From a virus: a stretch of 48,103 bases of DNA. Shown here in pieces: positions 38,070 through 46,214 of the stretch. The DNA is taken from the IMG/VR virus record IMGVR_UViG_3300046520_000148, positions 1 to 48,103 of that record; one strand, written 5' to 3'. Under the pieces are notes generated by a model. That model saw only the letters and a list, made by a program, of their open reading frames with translations, was not told the DNA's origin and searched no databases. A program made the translations under genes and the position numbers. Position 1 is the first letter of the stretch. Every line of letters begins with the position of its first letter.

Positions 38070-41000
38070 ATGGGCGCAGCACAGCAGGTTGAAATTTTCG
38101 GCGCAAAGGGCGGATCGGATAAGCCAAAGACCCCGACCGAGGCACCAGATAGCCTGCGCTCGGTGGCCATGGCCAAGATCTTGATCGCCATGGGCGAGGG
38201 CGAGTTTGCGGGCAATCCGACCGCGCAGGACATCTACCTCGACAACACGCCACTGCAAGATCCGCAGGGGAATATGAACTTCCCGAATGTGAAGTGGGAG
38301 TACCGCAGCGGCTCGGTCGAGCAGGACTACATCCAGGGCATTCCTTCGATCGAGAACGAAACTTCCCTTGGTATCGAATTGCGTAGCGGCACCCCCTATG
38401 TGCGATCAATCAGCAATACCGAGCTGTCGGCCGTGCGCCTGCGCTTCGCCTGGCCTGCGCTGCAATCGGTCGATTCTAGTGGTAACGTGAACGGCTACCG
38501 GATCGAATACAAGGTTGAGATCTCCACCGATGGCGGCGCTTATCAGCAAGTTCTGAGTGAGGCTGTCGACGGCAAGACCACCAGCACCTACGAGCGCACG
38601 CGGCGCATCGATTTGCCGACAGCTGCCAGTGGCTGGCTGATGCGCGTGACTCGCATCACGACCAACCAGAACAACAACAAAATCGCGGACACCATGCAGA
38701 TCGCTGGCTTCACTGAGGTCATCGACGCCAAGCTGCGCTATCCGAACACAGCACTGCTCTACATTGAGTTTTCCGCTGAGCAGTTCCGCAACATCCCGGC
38801 AGTGACCGTCGACTGCCGCGCGCGTAAATGGCAGGTCCCCAGCAACTACGAGCCAGACAATCGCTCTTACACGGGCATTTGGGATGGCAGATTCAAGCAA
38901 GCCTGGACCGATAACCCTGCGTGGGTGACTTACGGCATCACGGTAAATGACCGCTTCGGCCTGGGCCGACGGATCAAGTCTTGGCAGGTGGATAAGTGGG
39001 AGCTGTACAGGATCGCCCAGTATTGCGATCAGCTGGTGCCGGATGGGAAGGGCGGGCAAGAGCCCCGCTTCATCTGCAACCTCAACCTGCAGGGCAAGGC
39101 TGATGCCTGGTCGCTGCTGCGCGACATCTCGGCGATTTATCGCGGCATGACCTACTGGGCACAAGGGCAGCTGTTCAGCCTGTCCGACATGCCGCGGGCC
39201 ACTGACTTCGACTTCGCCTACACCCGGGCCAACGTCATCGACGGCAAGTTCACTTACTCGAGCGCATCTGAGCGCACCAGGTACAGTCGAGCCCTGATCA
39301 GCTACGACAACCCGGCGAACAACTACGACACCGACGTCACCTCGGTAACCGATCCGAAGTTGCAACGCCGTTACGGCGACAACCCGCTGGAGATCAGCGC
39401 GATTGGTTGTACTCGCGAGTCGGAGGCGCAGCGCCGTGGCAAGTGGGCGCTGCTGACCAACTCCAAAGATCGCGGGATCACATTCAAGGTTGGTCTGGAT
39501 GGTCGCATCCCGCTGCCAGGGTATGTCATCCCAGTGGCCGACGAGCTGTTGGCGGGCCGTGCAATCGGCGGGCGAATCTCGGCAGTAGCTGGCCGCACCA
39601 TCACCTTGGACCGCGACACCCAGGCCAAGGCAGGCGACCGACTGATCCTGAACCTGCCCAACGGTAAGTGCGAAGGCCGCACCGTGCAGTCCGTGGCTGG
39701 CCGTGCGGTGACTGTCACTGTCGACTATTCAGCAGTGCCGGAGAGCGAACTTGTCTGGGCGCTCGACGCTGACGACCTGGCTGTCCCGCTGTACCGGGTG
39801 ACCAGCGTGTCTCGCCCTGAGCCAGGCGTGTTTGAAATCTCGGCAATTCAGTATGACCCGAGCAAGTTTGCGCACATCGATACCGGTGCGCGCTTGGAAG
39901 AGCGGCCGATCAGCGTGATTCCGATCACTGTGGTACCGGCGCCGACGAGCGTCACCCTGACGTCAAACTCGGTTGTCTCTCAGGGCATCGCCATCGCCAC
40001 CATGTCCATCACCTGGCCTGCCGTGAATGGCGCTGTGGGATATGACGTGGAATGGCGCAAGGACAGCGGCAACTGGATCAAGGTCCAGCGCACCGGCACG
40101 ACAAGCGTGGACGTGACCGGCATTTACGCCGGCGCCTACGTGGCCCGCGTCCGTGCAGTGAGCGCCTTCGACATCTCGTCGGTCTGGCGCAACTCGATAC
40201 TGACCGACCTCAAGGGCAAGGAGGGATTGCCGCCAGCGCTCAGCTTCCTGACTGCCACTCCATTGCTGTTCGGCATCTACCTCAAGTGGGGTTTCCCGGC
40301 AGGCGCCGAGGACAGCCAACGGACTGAAGTCTGGTACGGGCCGACCACCAGCCTGGGGGCTGCCACCAAGCTGACCGACCTGGCCTATCCGCAGAGCGAT
40401 TTCTCGATGCTCGGACTGGCCGCAGGCGTGACGTTCTATTTCTGGGGCCGCATCGTCGACAAGATCGGCAACATCGGGCCGTGGTATCCAATCGGCTTTG
40501 GTGTGCAGGGGCAGTCGAGTTCTGACGCCGGGGCCATTCTGGAAATGCTTGCCGGCCAGATCACCGAGACGGAACTCGGCGAGGACTTGCTTGCGGAAAT
40601 CGAGAAAATCCCCGGGCTTCAGGCGCAGATCGATGCGCTCGATGGCCTGTCTGCCTACAAGCCTGATCAGGTCTATGAGAAAGACCAGATGGTGGTTGAG
40701 GACGACCGGATATTCCAGGCCAAAGGCCAGGTTCCTATCAATACGCCGCCGCCGAACGCTACTTACTGGCTGGATGTCGGCCAGTCGATTGAGACAGCGA
40801 ATGGGCTGGCGCAACAAGTTGCCTTCAACACAGCTGATATCACCGAGCTCGACGGAGTGGTCACGGCTCAAGCGACGTCGTTCGAGGCGCTGCGGGCTTC
40901 CTCCCGTGACGACAACGGTGAAGGCGATTTGGCGGACGCATTGAAAGGGTGGGACAGCACCGCATCGGCGGCCACGGAAACCAAAGTCCGCACCTCTGAA

Positions 41001-41633
41001 AACTTCGCGATGGCGCAGCGGATCACCACGCTGGATGCAGAGGTTGGCGAGAACGCGGCCAACATCACCGAGCTGGAACAGGTGGTCGCCACCAACAATT
41101 CGGCGATGGTTACGAAGACCGATCAGCTGAGCGCCTCGGTCGGGCAGAACACAGCCGCCATTCAGCAGACCTCGACCGCCTTTGCGGACACCAGCGGCAA
41201 GCTGAACACGATGTGGTCGGTGAAAATGCAGGTCGCAGCCGACGGCAAGTACATCGCTGCGGGCATCGGTCTCGGTATCGAGAACACTGGCGCCGGACTG
41301 CAAAGCCAGTTTCTGGTCAGTGCGGATCGGTTCGCCATCGTCAACACCATCGCCGGCGGCGCCATCTCGGTTCCGTTTGCGGTGCAGGGCGGGCAGGTGT
41401 TCATGAATCAGGCGTTCATTCAGGACGGCACCATCACCAACGCCAAGATCGGCAGCTACATCAGCTCGACCAATTACATCGCCGGCCAGCAAGGCTGGAT
41501 TCTCAATAAAGACGGAACGCTTGAGATCAACGGCATTATCCCTGGACAAGGGCGAATGGTGATCAACGCGCAGAACGTATCGGTCTACGACGCCAACAAC
41601 GTGTTGCGTGTTCGACTCGGCTATCTGGGGTGA
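38070..41633 (+). CDS. Central tail-tip / host-specificity protein J-like
   Basis: 1187 residues from ATG at 38070 (TGGAGAAA eight bases upstream). The N-terminal half has the lambda J tail-hub pattern (QQVEIFGAKGGSDKPKTPTE, then LRSVAMAKILIAMGEGEFAG, then GLGRRIKSWQVDKWELYRIA). A fibronectin type III-like module lies near 620-712, and a DUF1983-type domain near 1045-1125 (MWSVKMQVAADGKYIAAGIG, then FMNQAFIQDGTITNAKIGSY). It forms the baseplate hub and, at its C-terminus, meets the receptor; that end sets host range. Confidence 0.95.
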   Translation: MGAAQQVEIFGAKGGSDKPKTPTEAPDSLRSVAMAKILIAMGEGEFAGNPTAQDIYLDNTPLQDPQGNMNFPNVKWEYRSGSVEQDYIQGIPSIENETSLGIELRSGTPYVRSISNTELSAVRLRFAWPALQSVDSSGNVNGYRIEYKVEISTDGGAYQQVLSEAVDGKTTSTYERTRRIDLPTAASGWLMRVTRITTNQNNNKIADTMQIAGFTEVIDAKLRYPNTALLYIEFSAEQFRNIPAVTVDCRARKWQVPSNYEPDNRSYTGIWDGRFKQAWTDNPAWVTYGITVNDRFGLGRRIKSWQVDKWELYRIAQYCDQLVPDGKGGQEPRFICNLNLQGKADAWSLLRDISAIYRGMTYWAQGQLFSLSDMPRATDFDFAYTRANVIDGKFTYSSASERTRYSRALISYDNPANNYDTDVTSVTDPKLQRRYGDNPLEISAIGCTRESEAQRRGKWALLTNSKDRGITFKVGLDGRIPLPGYVIPVADELLAGRAIGGRISAVAGRTITLDRDTQAKAGDRLILNLPNGKCEGRTVQSVAGRAVTVTVDYSAVPESELVWALDADDLAVPLYRVTSVSRPEPGVFEISAIQYDPSKFAHIDTGARLEERPISVIPITVVPAPTSVTLTSNSVVSQGIAIATMSITWPAVNGAVGYDVEWRKDSGNWIKVQRTGTTSVDVTGIYAGAYVARVRAVSAFDISSVWRNSILTDLKGKEGLPPALSFLTATPLLFGIYLKWGFPAGAEDSQRTEVWYGPTTSLGAATKLTDLAYPQSDFSMLGLAAGVTFYFWGRIVDKIGNIGPWYPIGFGVQGQSSSDAGAILEMLAGQITETELGEDLLAEIEKIPGLQAQIDALDGLSAYKPDQVYEKDQMVVEDDRIFQAKGQVPINTPPPNATYWLDVGQSIETANGLAQQVAFNTADITELDGVVTAQATSFEALRASSRDDNGEGDLADALKGWDSTASAATETKVRTSENFAMAQRITTLDAEVGENAANITELEQVVATNNSAMVTKTDQLSASVGQNTAAIQQTSTAFADTSGKLNTMWSVKMQVAADGKYIAAGIGLGIENTGAGLQSQFLVSADRFAIVNTIAGGAISVPFAVQGGQVFMNQAFIQDGTITNAKIGSYISSTNYIAGQQGWILNKDGTLEINGIIPGQGRMVINAQNVSVYDANNVLRVRLGYLG

Positions 41634-41636
41634 AAA

Positions 41637-41993
41637 ATGGCTTCATTTGGCCTACGCGTTTTTGATGAAAGCGGTGGCCTATCCATGGACACCAATTCCT
41701 TTACCTACCAGGTGATCTGGCAGGGCGTGATCGACTTCAGTGGCGCCACGCCCAGCTACACGCTGAATATCCCGGGCTTCAACCCGGCCAACTGCGTGTT
41801 CATGATCATTCCGACCAGGGCACAGGATGTGCAATCGGCCGAGAACGACGGCTTGGGAAACACTAAGTCGTACCCGTACGTCACCACGGCAGTGGGGCAG
41901 GTAGTTGTCCGGCCTAAAAACCCGTCCGCCAGCGCCTCCACCGGGCAGACAAGGATCGTCTCAAAGGCCTACGCGATAAGGTTTGCGACATGA
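41637..41993 (+). CDS. Small tail-tip accessory protein
   Basis: 118 residues from ATG at 41637, three bases after the J stop. Beta-rich, aromatic (FTYQVIWQGVIDFSGATPSY, then NPANCVFMIIPTRAQDVQSA, and SKAYAIRFAT), a style seen in small proteins coded just after J in Pseudomonas phages. It overlaps the next gene by four bases. Probably a baseplate or fibre-base component; the exact role is unknown. Confidence 0.65.
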   Translation: MASFGLRVFDESGGLSMDTNSFTYQVIWQGVIDFSGATPSYTLNIPGFNPANCVFMIIPTRAQDVQSAENDGLGNTKSYPYVTTAVGQVVVRPKNPSASASTGQTRIVSKAYAIRFAT

Positions 41994-42649
41994 GCTATGG
42001 ATTCCAAAGCATCAATGACAACTCCTTTGTTCAGATCGACTCCGAAGCGCCCCGGCTGTGCTTGCTGACCAAAGGATCGTACTCAGGCACCACCAATGCG
42101 TCGGGGACATTTGCCCGAGCAATCACTAGTCAGGATCCGCCGCTGGTGTTTATCCGGCCGGATGCGGGCGTTATTCAGGTGCCGATATCGGTGTGGTTCA
42201 CCGGTGGCCCGGGCAACTGGACCGGCTTCGCCATGAAGGCGTCCAACATCACGGCAACGCTGAGTGGTCAGTATTTCGTGGCCGCGTGGGCTTCGATGGG
42301 TACCGCGGCTTACGGGCTGCGGTTGTGGGATCAGAACGCCGCGCTGGTCTATGACAGCGGTGCACCGGCTGTTGTCGTGACCTTCGCCGCGGGCAACTGG
42401 ACGTACGTGGGGAGCGATGTGCTGGCTGTTGGTCGCCGTTACATCTGGGCAATTACCAAGACTCTTGGGGCTGGCGAGTACATCTCACTGAACCCGTTTG
42501 CCATGAATTGCCACAACGACGCTTCAGGTGGAGGTTGTGGGTTGGCCGTCGACTACTCCACCGGCCGAATCATGATGTACAGCCTCGCAACAACCGCCTG
42601 GACCGACCAAGGTCACCGGCCATTTCTCTGCGCCAAATTACTGGCCTGA
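41990..42649 (+). CDS. Tail-fibre-related protein
   Basis: 219 residues from ATG at 41990 (ATGA overlap). Beta-rich with Thr/Ser/Gly-rich stretches (SGTTNASGTFARAITSQDPP, then ITATLSGQYFVAAWASMGTA, and GGGCGLAVDYSTGRIMMYSL). Its N-terminus (SYGFQSINDNSFVQIDSEAP) resembles the previous protein in style. Fibre or fibre-attachment role is inferred from location after J and from composition. Confidence 0.65.
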   Translation: MSYGFQSINDNSFVQIDSEAPRLCLLTKGSYSGTTNASGTFARAITSQDPPLVFIRPDAGVIQVPISVWFTGGPGNWTGFAMKASNITATLSGQYFVAAWASMGTAAYGLRLWDQNAALVYDSGAPAVVVTFAAGNWTYVGSDVLAVGRRYIWAITKTLGAGEYISLNPFAMNCHNDASGGGCGLAVDYSTGRIMMYSLATTAWTDQGHRPFLCAKLLA

Positions 42650-42675
42650 CTCCCTACATTTTCTGGAGATACTCA

Positions 42676-43629
42676 ATGCCCTGGTACAAATCAGGAACGG
42701 TCTCTGTCACCCAAAATTCCAATGCTGTGATCGGCACGGGTACCGCTTTCATTTCCAATGCCCGGGTCGGCGATGCCTTTCGAGGCCCGGACGGTGGCTG
42801 GTACGAGGTCACGAACATCGCCAGCGATACGGCGATGTCAATATCGCCAAACTATCAGGGCGCGACCAATGCAGCGGGGATCTACGCACTGGCGCCTATG
42901 CAGGGTTACGTCAAGGATTCGGCCGATGCGCTGCGGGCGTTTGTGAATCTTTACGGCTCCAAGTTGGCCGCCCTTGGCACGACCGGCAACTACGACATAT
43001 TGCCCGTGACAAAGGGGGGTACTGGTGGCGTGAGTGCCAGCGAAGCCCGCTCTAATCTCGGCCTTGCACAAGCCGGGCTAAAAGATGTGGCGAATACGTG
43101 GATCCCGAAGCAGACATTCAACGCTCAGCCTGTCGCAGCTGGTGTTTATGGCGGTTACCAAATCAGCAATAACAATGGTGTGCAGCAGGCTGCATTCAGT
43201 ATGGATTGGGGGAATAGTAATACCTATATCGACTATTACTGGAAACTTTGGTTTCGTGATAGCAGTAACCCCGCCTATCCAGTGCGAATGGATATCGACC
43301 AGAACGGTAAGATCAGTATTCCGGGATTTGTGCGCTTGGGGGAGCAAGCACCTGCCATCAAGCAAAAGCTTGTTACTGGAACATGTTCTGGTGTGGCTGG
43401 TGGATTGGCGCAGGTTGCGCACGGACTTACATCCGCCAAGATAATCGGAATTCAAGCATTGGTGCAGGCAACCGATACAAACACCTGGACCACACCAGGA
43501 GGCGACTTTGCGGGGTACAACTTCACTGCTTATTTCGGTTCAGGAAACGTGAATATTCTAAACGGCCAAACAAACTCATCCGGAATGTTTGGCAAACCCT
43601 TCAAGGTTTTGATCACTTATCAAGAGTAA
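42676..43629 (+). CDS. Tail fibre with KGGTG repeat motif (mosaic)
   Basis: 317 residues from ATG at 42676 (GGAG upstream). The N-terminus (MPWYKSGTVSVTQNSNAVIG, then FRGPDGGWYEVTNIASDTAM) is a conserved attachment type. TKGGTGGVSASEARSNLGL at about 112-130 is the recurring fibre motif of siphophages and myophages. The C-terminal half, probably receptor-binding, is 42 % G+C in 43141-43260 against 62 % in 42781-42900, so it was likely acquired by recombination at the motif. Confidence 0.82.
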   Translation: MPWYKSGTVSVTQNSNAVIGTGTAFISNARVGDAFRGPDGGWYEVTNIASDTAMSISPNYQGATNAAGIYALAPMQGYVKDSADALRAFVNLYGSKLAALGTTGNYDILPVTKGGTGGVSASEARSNLGLAQAGLKDVANTWIPKQTFNAQPVAAGVYGGYQISNNNGVQQAAFSMDWGNSNTYIDYYWKLWFRDSSNPAYPVRMDIDQNGKISIPGFVRLGEQAPAIKQKLVTGTCSGVAGGLAQVAHGLTSAKIIGIQALVQATDTNTWTTPGGDFAGYNFTAYFGSGNVNILNGQTNSSGMFGKPFKVLITYQE

Positions 43630-43634
43630 TAGAC

Positions 43635-43982
43635 ATGACAGAATTCAAGGCAACGGCATTGCCGGGTACATCGTGGACCCGCTGCGCACGCATGGTTCTT
43701 GAGAGCCCTCGCGATTTGCCGGCGGCTATGACCTTTGTGGAAGACCGCATCGTAAATCTGGAGGGTGGAAGTGAGCTCTCTATAGCAGCGGGAAACATCA
43801 CTATCTCCCTCGACGGGATCATGAACGACTCTTTTGATCTGATTGACCCGGCCACCGGTGCGGTGACGGGCAGCATGACTTACGACCAGGCGTACCGGGC
43901 GTTTTACAGCGCTTATATCGCCGCAGGCCGAAAAGCGGAAGAGGAAAAGGCCGCCGCCGCTACGCAACCACCTAACGCCTGA
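43635..43982 (+). CDS. Small protein after the tail fibre (possible fibre chaperone)
   Basis: 115 residues from ATG at 43635, six bases after the fibre stop. Features include LPGTSWTRCARMVLESPRDL, a beta-like FVEDRIVNLEGGSELSIAAG, and a Glu/Lys/Ala-rich C-terminus. Its position is that of a fibre assembly chaperone in lambda (Tfa), though I do not recognise that family. Function unknown. Confidence 0.6.
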   Translation: MTEFKATALPGTSWTRCARMVLESPRDLPAAMTFVEDRIVNLEGGSELSIAAGNITISLDGIMNDSFDLIDPATGAVTGSMTYDQAYRAFYSAYIAAGRKAEEEKAAAATQPPNA

Positions 43983-44001
43983 CCGCTATCGAGCGAACCG
44001 G

Positions 44002-44040
44002 CCCGCCATTGAGCGGGTATTTTTTTGCCTGGAGAAAACT
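44002..44040 (+). terminator. Terminator plus ribosome-site cassette after the fibre genes
   Basis: CCCGC (44002-44006) pairs with GCGGG (44013-44017) over CATTGA, followed by TATTTTTTT, then GCCTGGAGAAAACT and an ATG at 44041. It has the same design as those before the I-like, J-like and endolysin genes. Confidence 0.65.
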
Positions 44041-44103
44041 ATGTTCGATCTCTGCAACGCTCTCGCTCAGCGAGAAGTCCAGATGAGTCTGGTGCGGAGC
44101 TAA
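44041..44103 (+). CDS. 20-residue open frame behind a cassette ribosome site
   Basis: ATG at 44041 after TGGAGAAAA, stop TAA at 44101-44103. The peptide MFDLCNALAQREVQMSLVRS has no recognised relative. It may be the truncated start of a lost gene, cut by arrival of the leftward lipoprotein gene, or a leader peptide. The good start region is the only support for translation. Confidence 0.3.
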   Translation: MFDLCNALAQREVQMSLVRS

Positions 44104-44104
44104 T

Positions 44105-44323
44105 TTAGTTCGCGCCTAGTTTAAATTTGATGTTTTTTGAAGGCCACCATGACCACGACGGGGGAGGTGTGTAGCAGCCTGGCTGATTAGCCGGTGTTGC
44201 ATCACAGCGGACGGTATAGCCTTTGTTGTTGATTTCCCTTCCGCCTTCACCGGTGCCGCGCTCACTGTATGAGGCGCAACCACCGAGCAAAGCGGTAATT
44301 AAAAGAATCGTTGTGTACTTCAT
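44105..44323 (-). CDS. Leftward lipoprotein moron
   Basis: 72 residues from ATG at 44321-44323 with GAGG five bases upstream. The signal MKYTTILLITALLGGCAS has a lipobox (LGGC) with Cys16 as lipidated residue. The mature part is polar with several Pro/Trp (PSWSWWPSKN). It lies leftward between fibre genes and endolysin, likely expressed in the lysogen and facing the periplasm or surface. Possible exclusion or serum-resistance type lipoprotein, by analogy only. Confidence 0.65.
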   Translation of the reverse strand: MKYTTILLITALLGGCASYSERGTGEGGREINNKGYTVRCDATPANQPGCYTPPPSWSWWPSKNIKFKLGAN

Positions 44324-44365
44324 AAATGCCTCCATGCGTGGAGTGCGCAGCTTAACCATTGAGTC

Positions 44366-44402
44366 CCGCCTGGTGCGGTTTTTTTTTGCCTGGAGAAAAG
44401 TG
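44366..44402 (+). terminator. Terminator plus ribosome-site cassette before the endolysin
   Basis: CCGC (44366-44369) pairs with GCGG (44375-44378) over CTGGT, followed by nine T or more, then GCCTGGAGAAAAGTG and the ATG at 44403. The stem is short but the T-run is long. Confidence 0.6.
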
Positions 44403-44828
44403 ATGACCGAATCCGAGAAAGACCGCGACATCCTCGCCCGAACGCTTTGGGGCGAGGCCCGAGGCGAATCGTTGGCCGGCCAAATCGCCGTAGCCTGGAC
44501 CATTCGCAACCGCGTCAACGACGGCAAGGCCAAGTCGTGGTGGGGGGAGGGCTATGCCGGCGTGTGCCAGAAGCCGTACCAGTTCAGCTGCTGGAACAAG
44601 AACGACCCGAACTTCGCCTACCTGAGTGGCGCGAAGAAGATTCCGTTCCGCGAGTTCGCCCAAGCACAGATCGCGGCTGACCAGGTGATGACAGGCAAGG
44701 TGCCGGATCCTACCGGTGGCGCCACGCATTACTACTCGACCACGATGCCGAAGCCGCCGGCTTGGGTGAAAGGCGCCAAGGAGACGTTGAGGCTCGGTCA
44801 CCACATTTTCTTCAAGGATGTGCCTTAA
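44403..44828 (+). CDS. Endolysin, cell-wall hydrolase SleB-type
   Basis: 141 residues from ATG at 44403. The pattern ILARTLWGEARGES (catalytic Glu18), GQIAVAWTIRNRV, the CQKPYQFSCWNKNDPN loop and GATHYYSTTMPKPPAW are those of the SleB-like hydrolase family (lytic transglycosylase type). There is no signal peptide, so release needs the holin at 16661. No Rz/Rz1 spanin genes follow. The stop overlaps that of the convergent next gene by four bases. Confidence 0.9.
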   Translation: MTESEKDRDILARTLWGEARGESLAGQIAVAWTIRNRVNDGKAKSWWGEGYAGVCQKPYQFSCWNKNDPNFAYLSGAKKIPFREFAQAQIAADQVMTGKVPDPTGGATHYYSTTMPKPPAWVKGAKETLRLGHHIFFKDVP

Positions 44829-45289
44829 TCTGAATGTGGCTGAACAGATCTGCGCTTCAAACCTATTTTCTTTGATTGCAAAATGATCTCGGCAATAATG
44901 TGAGCTATCGCAAGCAAAGCAAAAATTATGATAAATAATTTAAAGCTCAAGTCAAAAAGGAAGCAAATTGTCAAAGCAAGATAAATACTTGTACCGCTAT
45001 TGGCCCCATGCTCTAGTAACAGATCTAGGTGTTCATGTTCGCTTATGTTTTGCAAAAAATTTCTATCGTGCCCTTTGGCGACAATGGCAATAATGTAAGG
45101 GATGAAAAGGCTTGGGATAGTTAAGGCAATACTTAATAGAAGCAGTTTTAATATGTCGAGTTCTAGAAATAGAGCTCGATCAAAGTAAAATATTATTAGG
45201 CTTCCAGGTGCGAATATTGAAAATACGAGAATTATCGCGGCAGTGGCCGTTGGTATATTTATTAGTTTAAGCTGTTCTACGATGGACAT
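44825..45289 (-). CDS. AT-rich multi-pass membrane protein (leftward moron)
   Basis: 154 residues from ATG at 45287-45289, AGGAAAG upstream. About four hydrophobic segments are visible (IPTATAAIILVFSIFAPGSL; LLLLSIALTIPSLFIPYIIA; GTSIYLALTICFLFDL; FKLFIIIFALLAIAHIIAEI), with a basic C-terminus. G+C is 33 % in 45121-45240, far below the phage average, marking recent acquisition. Unknown function; a membrane exclusion or sensor role is possible. Confidence 0.65.
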   Translation of the reverse strand: MSIVEQLKLINIPTATAAIILVFSIFAPGSLIIFYFDRALFLELDILKLLLLSIALTIPSLFIPYIIAIVAKGHDRNFLQNISEHEHLDLLLEHGANSGTSIYLALTICFLFDLSFKLFIIIFALLAIAHIIAEIILQSKKIGLKRRSVQPHSD

Positions 45290-45533
45290 TATTCTTTCCT
45301 GTTTTTGATGTGTGGCTTGACAGAATGCGCTTAAGCTGAACAAGTATATCAAATGCTGCCCTTGATTTCGGATATTGCCGATTGCTCGACATACCTTAAA
45401 TCACTCGAAAGACTTTGTCGGCTCACCCTGGTGTAATATCATCTGCTCCGCAAACTCCTTAGGCGTAGCTGGGTCCCGTCGGGGGATTTGCCCCGGCTCG
45501 TCTCAGAGTATTAAGGCATCCGATACTCGGATT
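45290..45533. other. Intergenic region with a leftward coding-like fragment
   Basis: No complete gene. On the minus strand a stop-bounded stretch at about 45403-45510 reads DEPGQIPRRDPATPKEFAEQ and then MILHQGEPTKSFE before a TGA; it looks like the C-terminal remnant of a protein but has no start. A possible leftward -10 (TATACT, near 45341-45346) could serve the membrane protein gene. Nothing else is seen. Confidence 0.35.
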
Positions 45534-46214
45534 TTATTTAGAGCCTGCCCAGACGGCTGGTACGTATTTGCTTTCCATAATGAGGTAAGAATCATCCACG
45601 ATTATGTAAACACTGCCAATTCCGCTAACCTGCCATTTGATTTGGCCCTTTTTTCGTGAGGTCTCAGGAATGCCGAGTGCTCTACTCAAAGCAATCTGAA
45701 GAAAATCTTTACTGAGTTCTTTTTCATAGTTTAATCTGAATAATATTGATTCGATTTTTTTTGTTTTTTCGTTGTAGCTATATAGTAGGTATCGGAATAC
45801 AGAGTTATCGATGTTTGCGCGAACTGAAAAATTGCCTTCGCTTTCATTTGACCACTTAAGCTGGTCTTTTTCATAAAGGTCGTTAACTTTTGAAATAGGC
45901 TGGCCTAGTTTGATGGTTTCAATTGTAGATGGGAAGGGGTCCCCTTTTAAAAATAGATCGGAAAGTTCTATTTGCTCAAGTTTTTGCTGGGCTTTTTCAA
46001 GTTTTTCTTTGGTGTTGTTAAGCTCTAGTATTGCACTGGTCTGGCTTTTAAGTTGTGCCGTGAGCTCCTCAACTTTTTGCGTTGATTTAAATACTTTTAG
46101 AGGAATAACAAACTGATCGTAAAGAATGTGCATTCCCGTCGCAGTTGTCGTGATGGCCCCGAAAACAATGCCACCGATCCACATCACTGTGCTTTTCGAA
46201 ATTGAATCTGTCAT
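45534..46214 (-). CDS. Membrane-anchored coiled-coil protein (leftward moron)
   Basis: 226 residues from ATG at 46212-46214, chosen over 46268 because AGGGAAG lies eight bases before it. A membrane segment near the N-terminus (STVMWIGGIVFGAITTTATG, about 8-27) is followed by a coiled coil (VEELTAQLKSQTSAILELNN, then KEKLEKAQQKLEQIELSDLF) and a C-terminal beta/alpha domain (IESILFRLNYEKELSKDFLQ). AT-rich like the next gene. No family recognised. The layout suggests envelope-tethered sensing or exclusion, but this is inference. Confidence 0.6.
   Translation of the reverse strand: MTDSISKSTVMWIGGIVFGAITTTATGMHILYDQFVIPLKVFKSTQKVEELTAQLKSQTSAILELNNTKEKLEKAQQKLEQIELSDLFLKGDPFPSTIETIKLGQPISKVNDLYEKDQLKWSNESEGNFSVRANIDNSVFRYLLYSYNEKTKKIESILFRLNYEKELSKDFLQIALSRALGIPETSRKKGQIKWQVSGIGSVYIIVDDSYLIMESKYVPAVWAGSK

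Noticed and set aside
39963-41549. Long minus-strand open frame (528 codons) inside the J-like gene
   Set aside because: It is wholly antisense to a well supported tail protein, has no ribosome site, and its product is arginine/leucine/aspartate-rich as expected for a shadow frame in high-G+C DNA.
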